A stretch of DNA of 64,000 nucleotides, taken from Arthrobacter sp. 24S4-2 (GTDB lineage Bacteria; Actinomycetota; Actinomycetes; Actinomycetales; Micrococcaceae). The stretch's first letter is position 1. Each line of letters begins with the position of its first letter. Under the pieces are notes generated by a model, which was not told the origin of the DNA, did no database searches, and was given only the letters and a program-made list of their open reading frames with translations. The stretch is from NCBI RefSeq assembly GCF_005280255.1, contig NZ_CP040018.1:4960001-5024000 (forward strand). Direction: 5' to 3'. Shown piece by piece: positions 25,231 to 33,683 of the stretch. Made by a program: the position numbers and the translations under genes.

Positions 25231-25392
25231 GTATATCTGCCGCAGTTCCGCGTCCTGTGATGGCACTCATGGAGAACCCCCGGCTACCCCTTCTGGGTCT
25301 CGAAATGACGGTAGATTGTGGGTCTCGTGACACTGAACTCGGCCGCGATTGCCGACACGGTGTGAACCCGCTTGCCGTCGGTGCCGGTTTCT

Positions 25393-26876
25393 GGCCCTTC
25401 GCATTTAGGCATGGTTGGTGTCTTTGATCCGGTAGGGGCGGTGGCCGCCGGCGGCGAGTAGGCATCTGAGTCTGTAGTTGGTGAAGTTGCGGAAGCCGCG
25501 GGCGATTCGGCGGGTGGTTTCGATTACGCCATTGATCGCCTCGGTGGGCCCGTTGGAGGCTCCCTGGGTGTCGAAGTAGGCTAGGATGACCGCCTTCCAT
25601 TGCTTGAGTGTCCGGCCCAAACGCGCGACTTCAGGGATCGGGCAGGTCGGGAACGACGCAGTCACCTCGGCCACGAGTTCACGGCCCCGTTCCGGCCTGG
25701 CGTGGTAGATGTTGCGGAGCTTCTGATAGCACTGCCATGCCAGGGTGACTTCGTGGTCCGGGTCCCCGGCGGTGAGTTTAATATCCAGCCTTGCAGACTG
25801 CTTCTCACTGAGGTGTTCGGCGCCGATCTGCAGGGTCCTCCGGATCCCGTAGAGCGGATCGCCCTTGCGTCCGCGGTGCCCGAGAGTGTCTTGCTGGACC
25901 CTGCGGCGGACCTCGTCGACCATGGCTGAGCCGAGCTTCACGACATGGAACGCGTCCAGGACGGTGATGGCTTCGGGCAGTTCGTCTCGGATCGCGTTGG
26001 CGTAGCCGCGGAAGGGATCCAGCGCCGCGGTCTTGATGCCGGCGGTGAACCCGCTGCCCCGGTCTTTGAGCCAGTCGGCGTAGGCTTTCCCGGACCGGCC
26101 CGGAACCAGGTCAAGCAGCCGGGCATGCACCACGCCGTGGGCGTCGCGGGTGTGGTCCACGATGCCCGTGACCATTCCGGTGCCGGGCGGGCCGGTGTGG
26201 GCCCAGACATGTTCGTCGACGCCAAGCGCATTCACCCCTTCGAACCGGCCCGTATCAGCGATCCGTCTGGATGCCTCCACCCGCACCGCGTCCCAGATGG
26301 TGTGCCAGGAGACGCCGAGCTGGTGGGCCAGGGCCGAGACCGAGGTATCGAAATGCTGGAGCGCATCGGTTGCCCAGGTCACGGCGCGGGCGGTGAGTTT
26401 CGCCCGTGGTCCTGCCAGCGGGTGTTCCTCGGTGAACGTTGTTCTGGGGCAGTCCGGGTCCGGGCAGCGCCAGACGCGCTTGGCCCACAGCAGCCGCACG
26501 GGACGGCCGAAACAGGGAATGTCGTGGAGCCGGACCTGCCGGCGTCCGTGGCCGACCGCGACGACGCCGCAGTCCGGGCAGCCTGCGAGGTCCTCCCCGG
26601 TTTCGACGCCCAGAACCAGTCCGGCCGCGGTTGCCGTGACGGAGCTGACGTGGATGCCCTGGACACCGAGCAACGCGTCCGCGCGCGTGCACCAGCGGCC
26701 GTGGGAACAAGACATAGAGTTATTCATGTCAGGGTCTCTTTGTGGTTTTGGTTGCTTGGTCGCTACCAATTCAAAGAGGCCCTGACCTCTTTCCCGCCAC
26801 ACCACGCCGCACCGAAACGTTCAACGCCCCGGCGGCAGTCTCAGACTGCTCTAACCACGCTCATCTGCGAAGGTCC
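25393..26876 (-). mobile_element. ISL3-family element, copy B, with 8-bp target duplication
   Basis: The left end starts GGCCCTTCGCATTTAGGCAT; the right end is slightly diverged (mirror GGACCTTCGCAGATGAGCGT). The direct repeat CGGTTTCT flanks it at 25385-25392 and 26877-26884. Length is 1484 bp. It interrupts the resolvase gene. Confidence 0.95.
25405..26727 (-). CDS. ISL3-family transposase (copy B)
   Basis: A 440-residue transposase matching copy A along its full length, with substitutions scattered evenly. Zinc ribbon, helix-turn-helix and the motifs LGVDEHVWAHTG, VLDAFHVVKLG and ASNGPTEAINGVI are intact. I start it at MNNSMSC (26727) by comparison with copy A; a longer in-frame extension to 26805 exists but lies in the terminal-repeat leader. 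Confidence 0.95.
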   Translation of the reverse strand: MNNSMSCSHGRWCTRADALLGVQGIHVSSVTATAAGLVLGVETGEDLAGCPDCGVVAVGHGRRQVRLHDIPCFGRPVRLLWAKRVWRCPDPDCPRTTFTEEHPLAGPRAKLTARAVTWATDALQHFDTSVSALAHQLGVSWHTIWDAVRVEASRRIADTGRFEGVNALGVDEHVWAHTGPPGTGMVTGIVDHTRDAHGVVHARLLDLVPGRSGKAYADWLKDRGSGFTAGIKTAALDPFRGYANAIRDELPEAITVLDAFHVVKLGSAMVDEVRRRVQQDTLGHRGRKGDPLYGIRRTLQIGAEHLSEKQSARLDIKLTAGDPDHEVTLAWQCYQKLRNIYHARPERGRELVAEVTASFPTCPIPEVARLGRTLKQWKAVILAYFDTQGASNGPTEAINGVIETTRRIARGFRNFTNYRLRCLLAAGGHRPYRIKDTNHA

Positions 26877-27353
26877 CGGTTTCTTCGTACATTTCCCGGG
26901 CGATCTTCACCTGCCGGGGAGTGAGCTTCGGCTTCTGGCCGCCGGTCCGCCCCGGGCGCGGGCGGCGGCGAGCCCGTCGCGGGTCCGTTCGGACATCAGG
27001 GCGTGTTCGAACTCGGCGATCGAGCCGAGGATCTGGAAGAACATCCGCCCGGTGGCGGTGGATGTGTCGATGCCCTGGTCAAGGACGACGAGGTCAACAC
27101 CGCGCTCCTGCAGGGTGTTGGACAAGTCGGTGAGGTTTTCCAACGACCGGCCGAGACGGTCGAGTTTGGTGACGACGAGCTGATCGCCTGCCCGGTTGGC
27201 CGAGAGCAGGGCCTTGTCGAGTTCGGGTCTGCGGGCGAGCTTTCCGGAGGCCGTGTCGAGGAAGACCTGCTGGCAGCCGGCCGCGGTCAGGGCATCGTGT
27301 TGGGCTTCGGGGTGCTGATCCCGGGTTGAAACCCGTCCGTATCCGATTCGCAT

Positions 27354-27591
27354 TTCGGAAACGTATCACTAACCCGGTAGAACGTTACATAGGCGAGTAC
27401 ACGGGAAGCGTTACAAAATGAGCTCCGTGTTTCCGTGCCTTTTCGAACATGACCTGGAGTGTCTTGCGAACGATCCTTTCCCGACACCGGTCTAAGCGTG
27501 ACATTCCCGAGCGCTGGTCCTCAAACCCCAAGATCCGCCGGTTTGATCCACTAGCGCCAACGGCGGCACGGCTCCTACTCAACCCCGAGCT
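27354..27591. other. Resolvase upstream region
   Basis: Just upstream of the resolvase start, imperfect repeats around CGTATCACTAACC and CGTTACA could be recombination-site or operator repeats. The rest, up to the IS5 end at 27592, holds nothing I recognise on either strand. Confidence 0.3.
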
Positions 27592-27629
27592 TGAAACATC
27601 GGAATCCCGATATTTAGCAGACACGCCCT
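27592..27629. mobile_element. Lone IS5-type terminal sequence
   Basis: The 38 bases match, in reverse orientation and with one or two differences, the left end of the IS5 element at 37490 (GGGCGTGTCTGCTAA start, then TATCGGGATTCCGATG). A TA follows at 27630-27631. No transposase is attached, so most of the element has been deleted, leaving one end. From 27632 to 27812 nothing recognisable is present. Confidence 0.75.
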
Positions 27630-27844
27630 AGCCCCTGAGAGCGCCCTTCCGCGTGAGGAGGCCTGTGTATGCCCTCCAACGCGTCAGGCACCGTCAGCGG
27701 GGCGAAAATCTCGTCCTCGCAGACACGGGAAGTGTGCCGTTTAGCGCCCCTTCACGGACAGTTCACCGGACCGGTCTCAAGGGACGCCGCTTTCTCCGTG
27801 GGGTGTGTCAAGGATGTGAGACAGCCGGTTAGTTTCTTTTTGGG

Positions 27845-28680
27845 TTAGGCGGCCGCAGGTAGCGGCTGGTTTTTGGTCTTGAAGTTGGCCATTGCTGTTG
27901 CCGGCGGCAGCCCATCATTGTTGGTGTGGGGCCGCCAGCGGTTGTAGAAGACCTCGATGTAGCGCATGGTCGCCCGGCGGGCGTCCTGCCGGGTGGCGAA
28001 GCTGTGGTGGTGGTAGAACTCGTTCTTCAGGGATGAGAACGCCGACTCGGCGACGGCATTGTCCCAGCACACCCCGGTGGCCCCATGGACTGACGCACAG
28101 CGTTTCCGGTGCACCAGGCGCCCATTTCCCGGGAGGTGTATTGGGTGCCGCGGTCGCTGTGGAAAATGGCATTCGGGGCCAGGTGTCCTCGGTCCCGGGC
28201 CATCGCCAGCGCGCCCGTGACAAGGGAGGCGCGCATGTGATCGGCCATCGCCCAGCCAACGACCATGCGGGTGCACAGGTCGATGACGGTGGCCAGATAC
28301 AGCCAGCCCTCGCCGGTACGCAGGTAGGTAATATCCCCGACGAGCTTCGTGCCGGGAGTATCTGAGGTGAAGTTCCGGCCGATGAGATCGGCAAAAACCT
28401 TGTCCGGGTCCGAGGGGATGGTCGTGCGTTTGAAGGCGCGCATCCGCTTGGCCGCCCAGCCGTTATCCGCCATGATGGCAGCGACCGTCCCCACGGAAAT
28501 CTCCACACCCGTGGCGGCGAGTTTGGTGTGGACCATGCGATGGCCGAAGATCCCGTCGGAGGAATCGAACATCGCCTTGACCAGTCCGGTCAGCTCACGG
28601 TGCCGGGCAGCCGTCGGTGATTCTTCGTGGTCCAGCCACCGGTAATACGAGGCCCGCGGAATGCCCAGCCGGGCGCACAT
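27845..28680 (-). pseudogene. IS3-family transposase OrfB, frameshifted
   Basis: The first frame carries RLGIPRASYYRWLDHE, LVGDITYLRTGEGWLYLATV and FHSDRGTQYTSREMG, then breaks. From GATGVCWDNAVAESAFSSLK to the end KNQPLPAAA the protein lies in another frame. Adding one base to the four-C run at 28081-28084 restores SMGATGVCWDN, the conserved sequence before the catalytic Glu. As written, the catalytic Glu is lost, so the element is defective unless this is a base-calling error. Confidence 0.85.
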
Positions 28681-28733
28681 CCAGGTGACAGGGAATTCGG
28701 CGTTCTTCTCCTGAACAAGCCGGTAGAGGTCCT

Positions 28734-29030
28734 CTACCGTTGTTCTTTGGCGAAGAACGCCGAAACTTTTTTCAGGAAATCATTCTCCCTTTCCAGCTCC
28801 CGCAGCCGTGCCTCCATCGCCTTGTATTTCGCGGGATCCACCGGATCATCAGGCTTGCCGCCGGCCCCGGCCTCTCCTTCACGATGCAGCTGAACCCACC
28901 GCTTCAGCGCGGTCACGGAGATCCCCAGCTCGGGGGCAACTGAGGCGGGCGAACGGCCAGAGGAAATGACGAGATTCACGGCATCGGCCTTGAACTCATC
29001 GGAATAACTGGGACGGGAAGACATGGGCAC
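28734..29030 (-). CDS. IS3-family transposase OrfA (second type)
   Basis: A 98-residue protein with a helix-turn-helix (SYSDEFKADAVNLVISSGRS; ASVAPELGISVTALKRWVQ) and the C-terminal zipper (MEARLRELERENDFLKKVSA). It ends FFAKEQR, the point where IS3 elements usually shift frame into OrfB. Intact. Confidence 0.88.
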   Translation of the reverse strand: MPMSSRPSYSDEFKADAVNLVISSGRSPASVAPELGISVTALKRWVQLHREGEAGAGGKPDDPVDPAKYKAMEARLRELERENDFLKKVSAFFAKEQR

Positions 29031-29169
29031 AATCCTTTCAAACTGTGTCTCACATCAGTAGTACACCTCACCGAAGCAGCAAGGTGAATCGCAGCGATAT
29101 GGGTCCTGGGGCGATCGCGTTGAGTTCTCCGGCTCTAAAGTCCTTCGTCCCGGCGGTCTGGAACTACGC

Positions 29170-30825
29170 CTAGCGGAGGTGAACGATTCGTGTTGCAAGG
29201 GCCAGACGGTTATCAACAACAACTTTCCCGTCAACCACGGTCAGGATCACCGGAGTCTGGGCGAACTCGTCCGGCTCTGTTGTCAGTGGATTGTGCCCTA
29301 CCACCGTCAGGTCGGCGCGGGCCCCCTCCTCAACGATTCCGCCTTCTTCACCAACTGACCGCCAGTATTGGCTGGTGTAGCCTTCGAGCGCGGAACGCGC
29401 GGACAGTGCCTGTTGGAGCTGGACGGGTGGGACGTCCGGCCTTCCCGCTGGACGTCGTGTCTGGGCTGAGGCGATGATGGCCCGCGGGTCGAAGGGAGCG
29501 ATGGGCCAGTCCGAACCGAGGGCAACGACGGCTCCGGCGTCCCGCAGGTCGCGGGTCCGCCAGGCGTGGTTGGCCCGTTCGGTGCCGAGCCTGCGAGACC
29601 AGTTGTCTGTGTGGTCGGCGCGGCTGTAGAGGGTGCAGTGGGTCGGTTGCAGGCTCGTGGTGGCGCCGGCGTGGATGATCTCTTCCAGGACTGAATCCGG
29701 GATGGACTCGATGTGCTCGATCCGGTGGACCGTGCCGTTCTTGGGAAGGTCTCCGATGGTCCGCGCGACGAAGGAGACGGCTTTGTCGCCAATGGCGTGC
29801 GTGGTTGTGGGTATCCGGTGTTCGTGGAAGAACCTCATGGCTGCTGCTAGGGCCTCAGGATCGTGCCAGAGCGGATGGAGGGATTCTCCGTGGGTGTCTG
29901 GCTCAAAAAGCCAGGCCGTTCCGTTGTCGATGGTGCCGTCCATCATGAGCTTGATCCCGTGAACGTGCCAGCGCCTGCCGTGCCGGCCCTGCATCGCGAG
30001 CATGGCCCGCAGATCCTCATCGGTGGCGCCGGGCATGAGCCACGGGGAGATCCGCAGCCGGATGCCGAGATCCCCTCGGAGCTCGAGGGCCTCCAGCACC
30101 TCAATGGTTTCCGGGACGCCGAAGTCAAGCATGTGGCCCGCTACCAGCCCGGACTCGGCCATGGAACGCAGGAGTTTCTCGAGTTCGTCGACGCGTTGCT
30201 CGAAGGAGCGCTGGGGCAGGATGCTGCGGACGAGGTCCTGGGCAGCCATTTCGTAGAGCATGCCGTTGGGCTTGCCGAGCTGGTCGACGCCGACATAGCC
30301 GGTACTCGGCAGCTCTTCCGCTCCGGTGATGCCGGCGAGGTTGAGGGCGGCGTCGGAAACGAGCGCGGCGTGGCCGTCGAAGAGGGTGATGAACACGAGT
30401 TCGTCATCGAGGATTCCGTCGAAGAGGGAGTTGTTGAAGCTTGCCTCCCCGAAGATGATCGGGTCGAGCCCCCAGGCGAAGAGCCACTCGGAACCAACGG
30501 TGTGGCCCGTGGAGGCTGCGTGTTTTACAAGGGCGGCGCGAACGGCGTCGAGCTCGGTGATTCCGTTCAGGTCAAGGCCACGTGCGATGTCCGCCCCGGC
30601 GATGGGGTGGATGTGGGCGTCAATCAGGCCCGGGCATACTGTTGCATCGCCGACGTCGACCACGTGCTTGGCCAGCGCAGTCCATTCTTCGGCTGCCTCG
30701 GCTCGGCCGACGAGGACGATGCGGCCATCGGAGACCGCGACGAAGCCGGCCGTTTCCTTGAGCTCCTCGCCGTAGAGAATACGGGACGAGAGGATGATGA
30801 GATCTGTGGGCTCGGGCGTGGTCAA
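29170..30825 (-). CDS. Amidohydrolase family 3 (YtcJ-like) metal hydrolase
   Basis: About 551 residues. The metal-binding GLIDAHIHPIAG lies near residue 70, with MLDFGV, KLMMDGTIDNGTAWL, TTTHAIGDKA, HRIEHIES and ALGSDWPIAPFDP further on, as in YtcJ-like amidohydrolases. I place the start at TTG 30825 because AGGAG lies seven bases before it; an upstream ATG at 30924 would add residues without family similarity. It is 49 bases downstream of the TetR gene on the same strand, and an APC permease lies just beyond. It probably hydrolyses an imported amide or N-acyl compound; the substrate is not deducible. Confidence 0.85.
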   Translation of the reverse strand: MTTPEPTDLIILSSRILYGEELKETAGFVAVSDGRIVLVGRAEAAEEWTALAKHVVDVGDATVCPGLIDAHIHPIAGADIARGLDLNGITELDAVRAALVKHAASTGHTVGSEWLFAWGLDPIIFGEASFNNSLFDGILDDELVFITLFDGHAALVSDAALNLAGITGAEELPSTGYVGVDQLGKPNGMLYEMAAQDLVRSILPQRSFEQRVDELEKLLRSMAESGLVAGHMLDFGVPETIEVLEALELRGDLGIRLRISPWLMPGATDEDLRAMLAMQGRHGRRWHVHGIKLMMDGTIDNGTAWLFEPDTHGESLHPLWHDPEALAAAMRFFHEHRIPTTTHAIGDKAVSFVARTIGDLPKNGTVHRIEHIESIPDSVLEEIIHAGATTSLQPTHCTLYSRADHTDNWSRRLGTERANHAWRTRDLRDAGAVVALGSDWPIAPFDPRAIIASAQTRRPAGRPDVPPVQLQQALSARSALEGYTSQYWRSVGEEGGIVEEGARADLTVVGHNPLTTEPDEFAQTPVILTVVDGKVVVDNRLALATRIVHLR

Positions 30826-30874
30826 GATATGACTCCTGGTTGTATTCGGGTGTTCGACGCCTGCCCGGGAAGGA

Positions 30875-31513
30875 TCAGGCGTCTCTGATGGCGGCCCGCA
30901 ATCCTGCCGAAAGGACATCGGCAAGGAAGCTGAAGCGGTCCACGGGGTGCTCTGCCACGGCTCTCTGTGCCGCGGTCAGATGGGGAAAGGTGCCTTGATC
31001 CTCTTCCTTGATGCTCCAAGCGGATTCCATGGTTATCGCGTCGAGGCTCGCGCCGATCGCGGCGCTGTCAAGGGTTTCCAAAACGGGAAGGACAAGATGC
31101 CTTGGCGTCCCCGCGAGCTCAAACGCTTCGGCAAAACGGTCGTAGGCCTCCAATGCTGCCGGGTGTGACACCGGTTGCGTGAGCAGGAGGGGGAGGAGCG
31201 CCGGCGCCAGGCTGTAGGCCGTTCGGAGTGCGTCAAAGGTCTGGCGGATGACATCGTCAAGGCTGCCGGACGTCAGTTCTGGCTTCGGAGCCCGCTCCAC
31301 CAGGGCGCCACGGGCCAGTTCGATGATCTCCTGCCGGCCCGTAACGTGCTTGTAGAAGGATGACTGCCGGACACCGAGACGTTCCGCGAGCCGCGGGATT
31401 GAAAGGCTCTCTTCCTCTTCGAACATCTCAAGTGCCGCGCGGCCGATTGCCTTCCGTGAGAGCCTGGGTGTCCGTGGCCGTCCTAGCTGGCTGGTTTTGC
31501 TGGGATTCTGCAT
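30875..31513 (-). CDS. TetR-family transcriptional regulator
   Basis: A 212-residue regulator with the TetR helix-turn-helix (LSRKAIGRAALEMFEEEESL; SIPRLAERLGVRQSSFYKHV) near residues 18-60 and a helical ligand domain (FDALRTAYSLAPALLPLLL). It lies between the permease and the amidohydrolase on the same strand with short gaps, so the three are probably co-transcribed and autoregulated. No operator palindrome was recognised nearby. Confidence 0.88.
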   Translation of the reverse strand: MQNPSKTSQLGRPRTPRLSRKAIGRAALEMFEEEESLSIPRLAERLGVRQSSFYKHVTGRQEIIELARGALVERAPKPELTSGSLDDVIRQTFDALRTAYSLAPALLPLLLTQPVSHPAALEAYDRFAEAFELAGTPRHLVLPVLETLDSAAIGASLDAITMESAWSIKEEDQGTFPHLTAAQRAVAEHPVDRFSFLADVLSAGLRAAIRDA

Positions 31514-31535
31514 CTCTCAAGACTAGGCTCCGGAT

Positions 31536-33014
31536 TCATTCTCCTTTGCCCTGTCCGATGCGCTGGTAAATGTCGGGCCGGACGCGGCGGAGGATGAGGG
31601 CTATGACGACGCCGACGATAAAGATGGCCGGCAAGACCATGATAAGGATCGTGTTAAGCGCGCCCCCGGCTGCTGCACCGGTCATCAGTTCGAGGTTGCT
31701 CAGCAAGAGGAATGAGACTGCGAACATGACGAGCGTGGCGATGATGGCCGATGGAATCACGTACCATTTGAGCGTCTTGTCCTTTTGGCGGATAAAGAAG
31801 ACCACCACGCCGATGCTGGTGAGGGCCTGCAGGAAGAGCACGCCGAGTACTCCTGGGGTATTCATCCAGATCAGAAACTGGGTGAATGGATCCAGTTCGA
31901 GTGCCGCGAACACAACCACAGAAGCTACGGCCAGTACGGACTGGACAATTCCGGCGCTCGACGGCGTGCGGTAGCGGGGGTTGATCATGCCGGCCCACGC
32001 GGGGAAGACCCCTTCCCTGCTCAAAGACAGCGTGTAGCGGTTGATGGTGTTGTGGAATGCCAATTGAGCGGCGAAGATGCTCGTTACGATCAGTATGCTC
32101 ATGAGGTTCACGCACCACTCGCCGACGAAGTTGCCCGCCGCGATGTAGGCGGTGTCCCCGGCGTCCAGGTGGCCTGCGGCGAACTCTTGGACAACGTTCG
32201 GGCCGAAGGCCTGGACGATGATCCAGACGGCGAAGGCGTAGAATGCGCCGATGAAGGCGATGGAGATGTAGGTGGCACGCGGGACACTCCGGTCGGGGTC
32301 CCGCGCCTCCTCGCGATACAGGGCTCCGGATTCGAAACCCATGAATGCCGAGAAACCGAGGGCGAGGACCGCGGCGAACTGCGGGGAGAAGATGGCCTCG
32401 GGGCTGAACGATTCGAAGCCGATCCCGTGTGCGCCTCCCTGGGCCAGGACGAACGCGGCGAGGATGGCAACGATCGCGGTTTCGAGAGTGAGCAGGACGG
32501 CGACCACCTTGGCGCCGACATCGATCCCGCGCCAGCCCAGGTACCAAACGGCCCCGATGGCCACGATCCCGTAGAGCCACCACGGGACTTCGACGCCGGT
32601 GATGGACTTGACGGCGAGATTGGCCTGGATTCCCAGCAGTCCGTAGAGGCCAATCTGAAGGCCGTTGTAACTCATCCATGCGGTGAGGCCGGAGCCAAGG
32701 CCGACGACGCGGCCGAGGGTCTTGGAGATGTAGCCGTAAAAGCCGCTGTAGGAGTTGACGTGTCGGGTGAGGGCCATGAAACCGATCGCGAAGAGCGCCA
32801 GGCTCAGTGCCGCGACGATATAAATGACGGGGGCGCCGACGCCGCCCACAGCGAGGGCGAGCGGGGCAATCCCCACCACGACGGTCAGCGGCGCGGCCGC
32901 TGACACCAACAAGAACACGATGTCGCGGGTTCCGACTGCGTTCTTTTTTAATCCGCCGTCAATGCCGACGGTCGCGGGCGGCATGACTGCTGCCTCTTTA
33001 TTAGTGAAAGCCAT
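31536..33014 (-). CDS. APC-superfamily amino acid/amine permease
   Basis: A 492-residue membrane protein with about 12 hydrophobic segments. The first (VSAAAPLTVVVGIAPLALAV), the NSYSGFYGYISKTLGR stretch and GFSAFMGFESGALYREEARD are characteristic of APC amino acid/polyamine permeases. It heads the minus-strand cassette with TetR and amidohydrolase. With the aminotransferase fusion on the other side of the AsnC gene, an amino compound substrate is likely. Confidence 0.88.
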   Translation of the reverse strand: MAFTNKEAAVMPPATVGIDGGLKKNAVGTRDIVFLLVSAAAPLTVVVGIAPLALAVGGVGAPVIYIVAALSLALFAIGFMALTRHVNSYSGFYGYISKTLGRVVGLGSGLTAWMSYNGLQIGLYGLLGIQANLAVKSITGVEVPWWLYGIVAIGAVWYLGWRGIDVGAKVVAVLLTLETAIVAILAAFVLAQGGAHGIGFESFSPEAIFSPQFAAVLALGFSAFMGFESGALYREEARDPDRSVPRATYISIAFIGAFYAFAVWIIVQAFGPNVVQEFAAGHLDAGDTAYIAAGNFVGEWCVNLMSILIVTSIFAAQLAFHNTINRYTLSLSREGVFPAWAGMINPRYRTPSSAGIVQSVLAVASVVVFAALELDPFTQFLIWMNTPGVLGVLFLQALTSIGVVVFFIRQKDKTLKWYVIPSAIIATLVMFAVSFLLLSNLELMTGAAAGGALNTILIMVLPAIFIVGVVIALILRRVRPDIYQRIGQGKGE

Positions 33015-33086
33015 TCACTTATTGTGATGGGCGGCACATGTATGAGTCAAGAGGGTGCTTCGGGAAAACTTTCCAGCGATGGGCGG

Positions 33087-33599
33087 CTAGTGAACGCCCC
33101 AAGTGAACCGGTGGGTGTGGGTCCGGTAGTAGGTGTAGGTTTCGACTGAGGCTATGCCGGAGACGAAACGGATCCTTCTGTTGATGACATCGAAGAGGCC
33201 TTCGTTATCGGGAGCGATGACTTCTGCGAGAATGTCGATCGAGCCCGCAGCGAGGACCACGTAGATAACTTCCTCCATGCGCCCCAATGCGTCAGCGACT
33301 TCCTCGACATCACCCTGGACGCGGATGCCGAGCATTGCCATGCTCCGGTACCCCAGCTTAAGAGGGTCGGTGACGCCCACCACGTCCAAAATTCCACGCT
33401 CTTTGAGCCGCTTAACCCGCAGGCGGGCACCCCCGGCAGACAGGCCTGCCGCGGCTGCCAGATCCGAGTACGGCATGCGGCCATCCTTCTGCAGGTGAGT
33501 GATCAGCACACGGTCTACAGCGTCCACATGCTCTAATCCTTGGTTCTGGGCTGATGCAGCATCGACCGATGACTCCGTATCAAACTCTTGATCGTCCAT
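33087..33599 (-). CDS. Lrp/AsnC-family regulator
   Basis: A 170-residue regulator: an N-terminal helix-turn-helix (DRVLITHLQKDGRMPYSDLA; GLSAGGARLRVKRLKERGIL) and a RAM effector domain (GIRVQGDVEEVADALGRMEE). It is divergent from the aminotransferase fusion gene across an 84-base AT-rich region, the usual layout for an AsnC protein controlling its neighbour in response to an amino acid. A tail of about 25 acidic residues precedes the helix-turn-helix. Confidence 0.9.
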   Translation of the reverse strand: MDDQEFDTESSVDAASAQNQGLEHVDAVDRVLITHLQKDGRMPYSDLAAAAGLSAGGARLRVKRLKERGILDVVGVTDPLKLGYRSMAMLGIRVQGDVEEVADALGRMEEVIYVVLAAGSIDILAEVIAPDNEGLFDVINRRIRFVSGIASVETYTYYRTHTHRFTWGVH

Positions 33600-33683
33600 A
33601 GAACCATCGTATAGGATGATGATTCGTTATTAATTGTTCATCATGAGTGACTTTTCATCATCAATCTTTTCAAGAGAGTAACT
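33600..33683. promoter_or_regulatory. Divergent AT-rich promoter with TGATGA/TCATCA repeats
   Basis: Between the AsnC gene and the fusion gene, TGATGAT, TCATCATGA and TCATCATCA recur within 50 bases, giving several overlapping inverted repeats of TGATGA. AsnC/Lrp proteins bind such degenerate AT-rich repeats. The start ATG at 33684 is preceded by AAGAGAG. Confidence 0.55.

Larger units (their letters stand above)
25284..27353 (-). pseudogene. Serine recombinase/resolvase broken by ISL3 and a frameshift
   Basis: The N-terminal half (27353 to about 26930) has RIGYGRVSTRDQHPEAQ with the catalytic Ser, LVVTKLDRLGRSLENL and GSIAEFEHALMSERTRDGL. One base is missing in the four-C run at 26950-26953; restoring it gives GRTGGQKPKLTPRQVKIARE. 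ISL3 copy B then interrupts the gene, and beyond it the C-terminal helix-turn-helix continues as ETGTDGKRVHTVSAIAAEFS and ends HFETQKG at 25284. Without these lesions it is a normal-size resolvase/invertase of about 200 residues, perhaps from a plasmid multimer-resolution system or a transposon. Confidence 0.85.
27813..29055 (-). mobile_element. IS3-family element (second type)
   Basis: Ends share GATGTGAGACA in inverted orientation (27813 onward and up to 29055). The element contains OrfA and a frameshifted OrfB on the minus strand. It differs in sequence from the IS3 copies at 10813 and 39049. I could not define a clean target duplication. Confidence 0.8.

Noticed and set aside
27385..27624. 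A 79-residue minus-strand gene upstream of the resolvase
   Set aside because: Composition is random-like, it overlaps the orphan IS5 end, and it has no ribosome-binding site.
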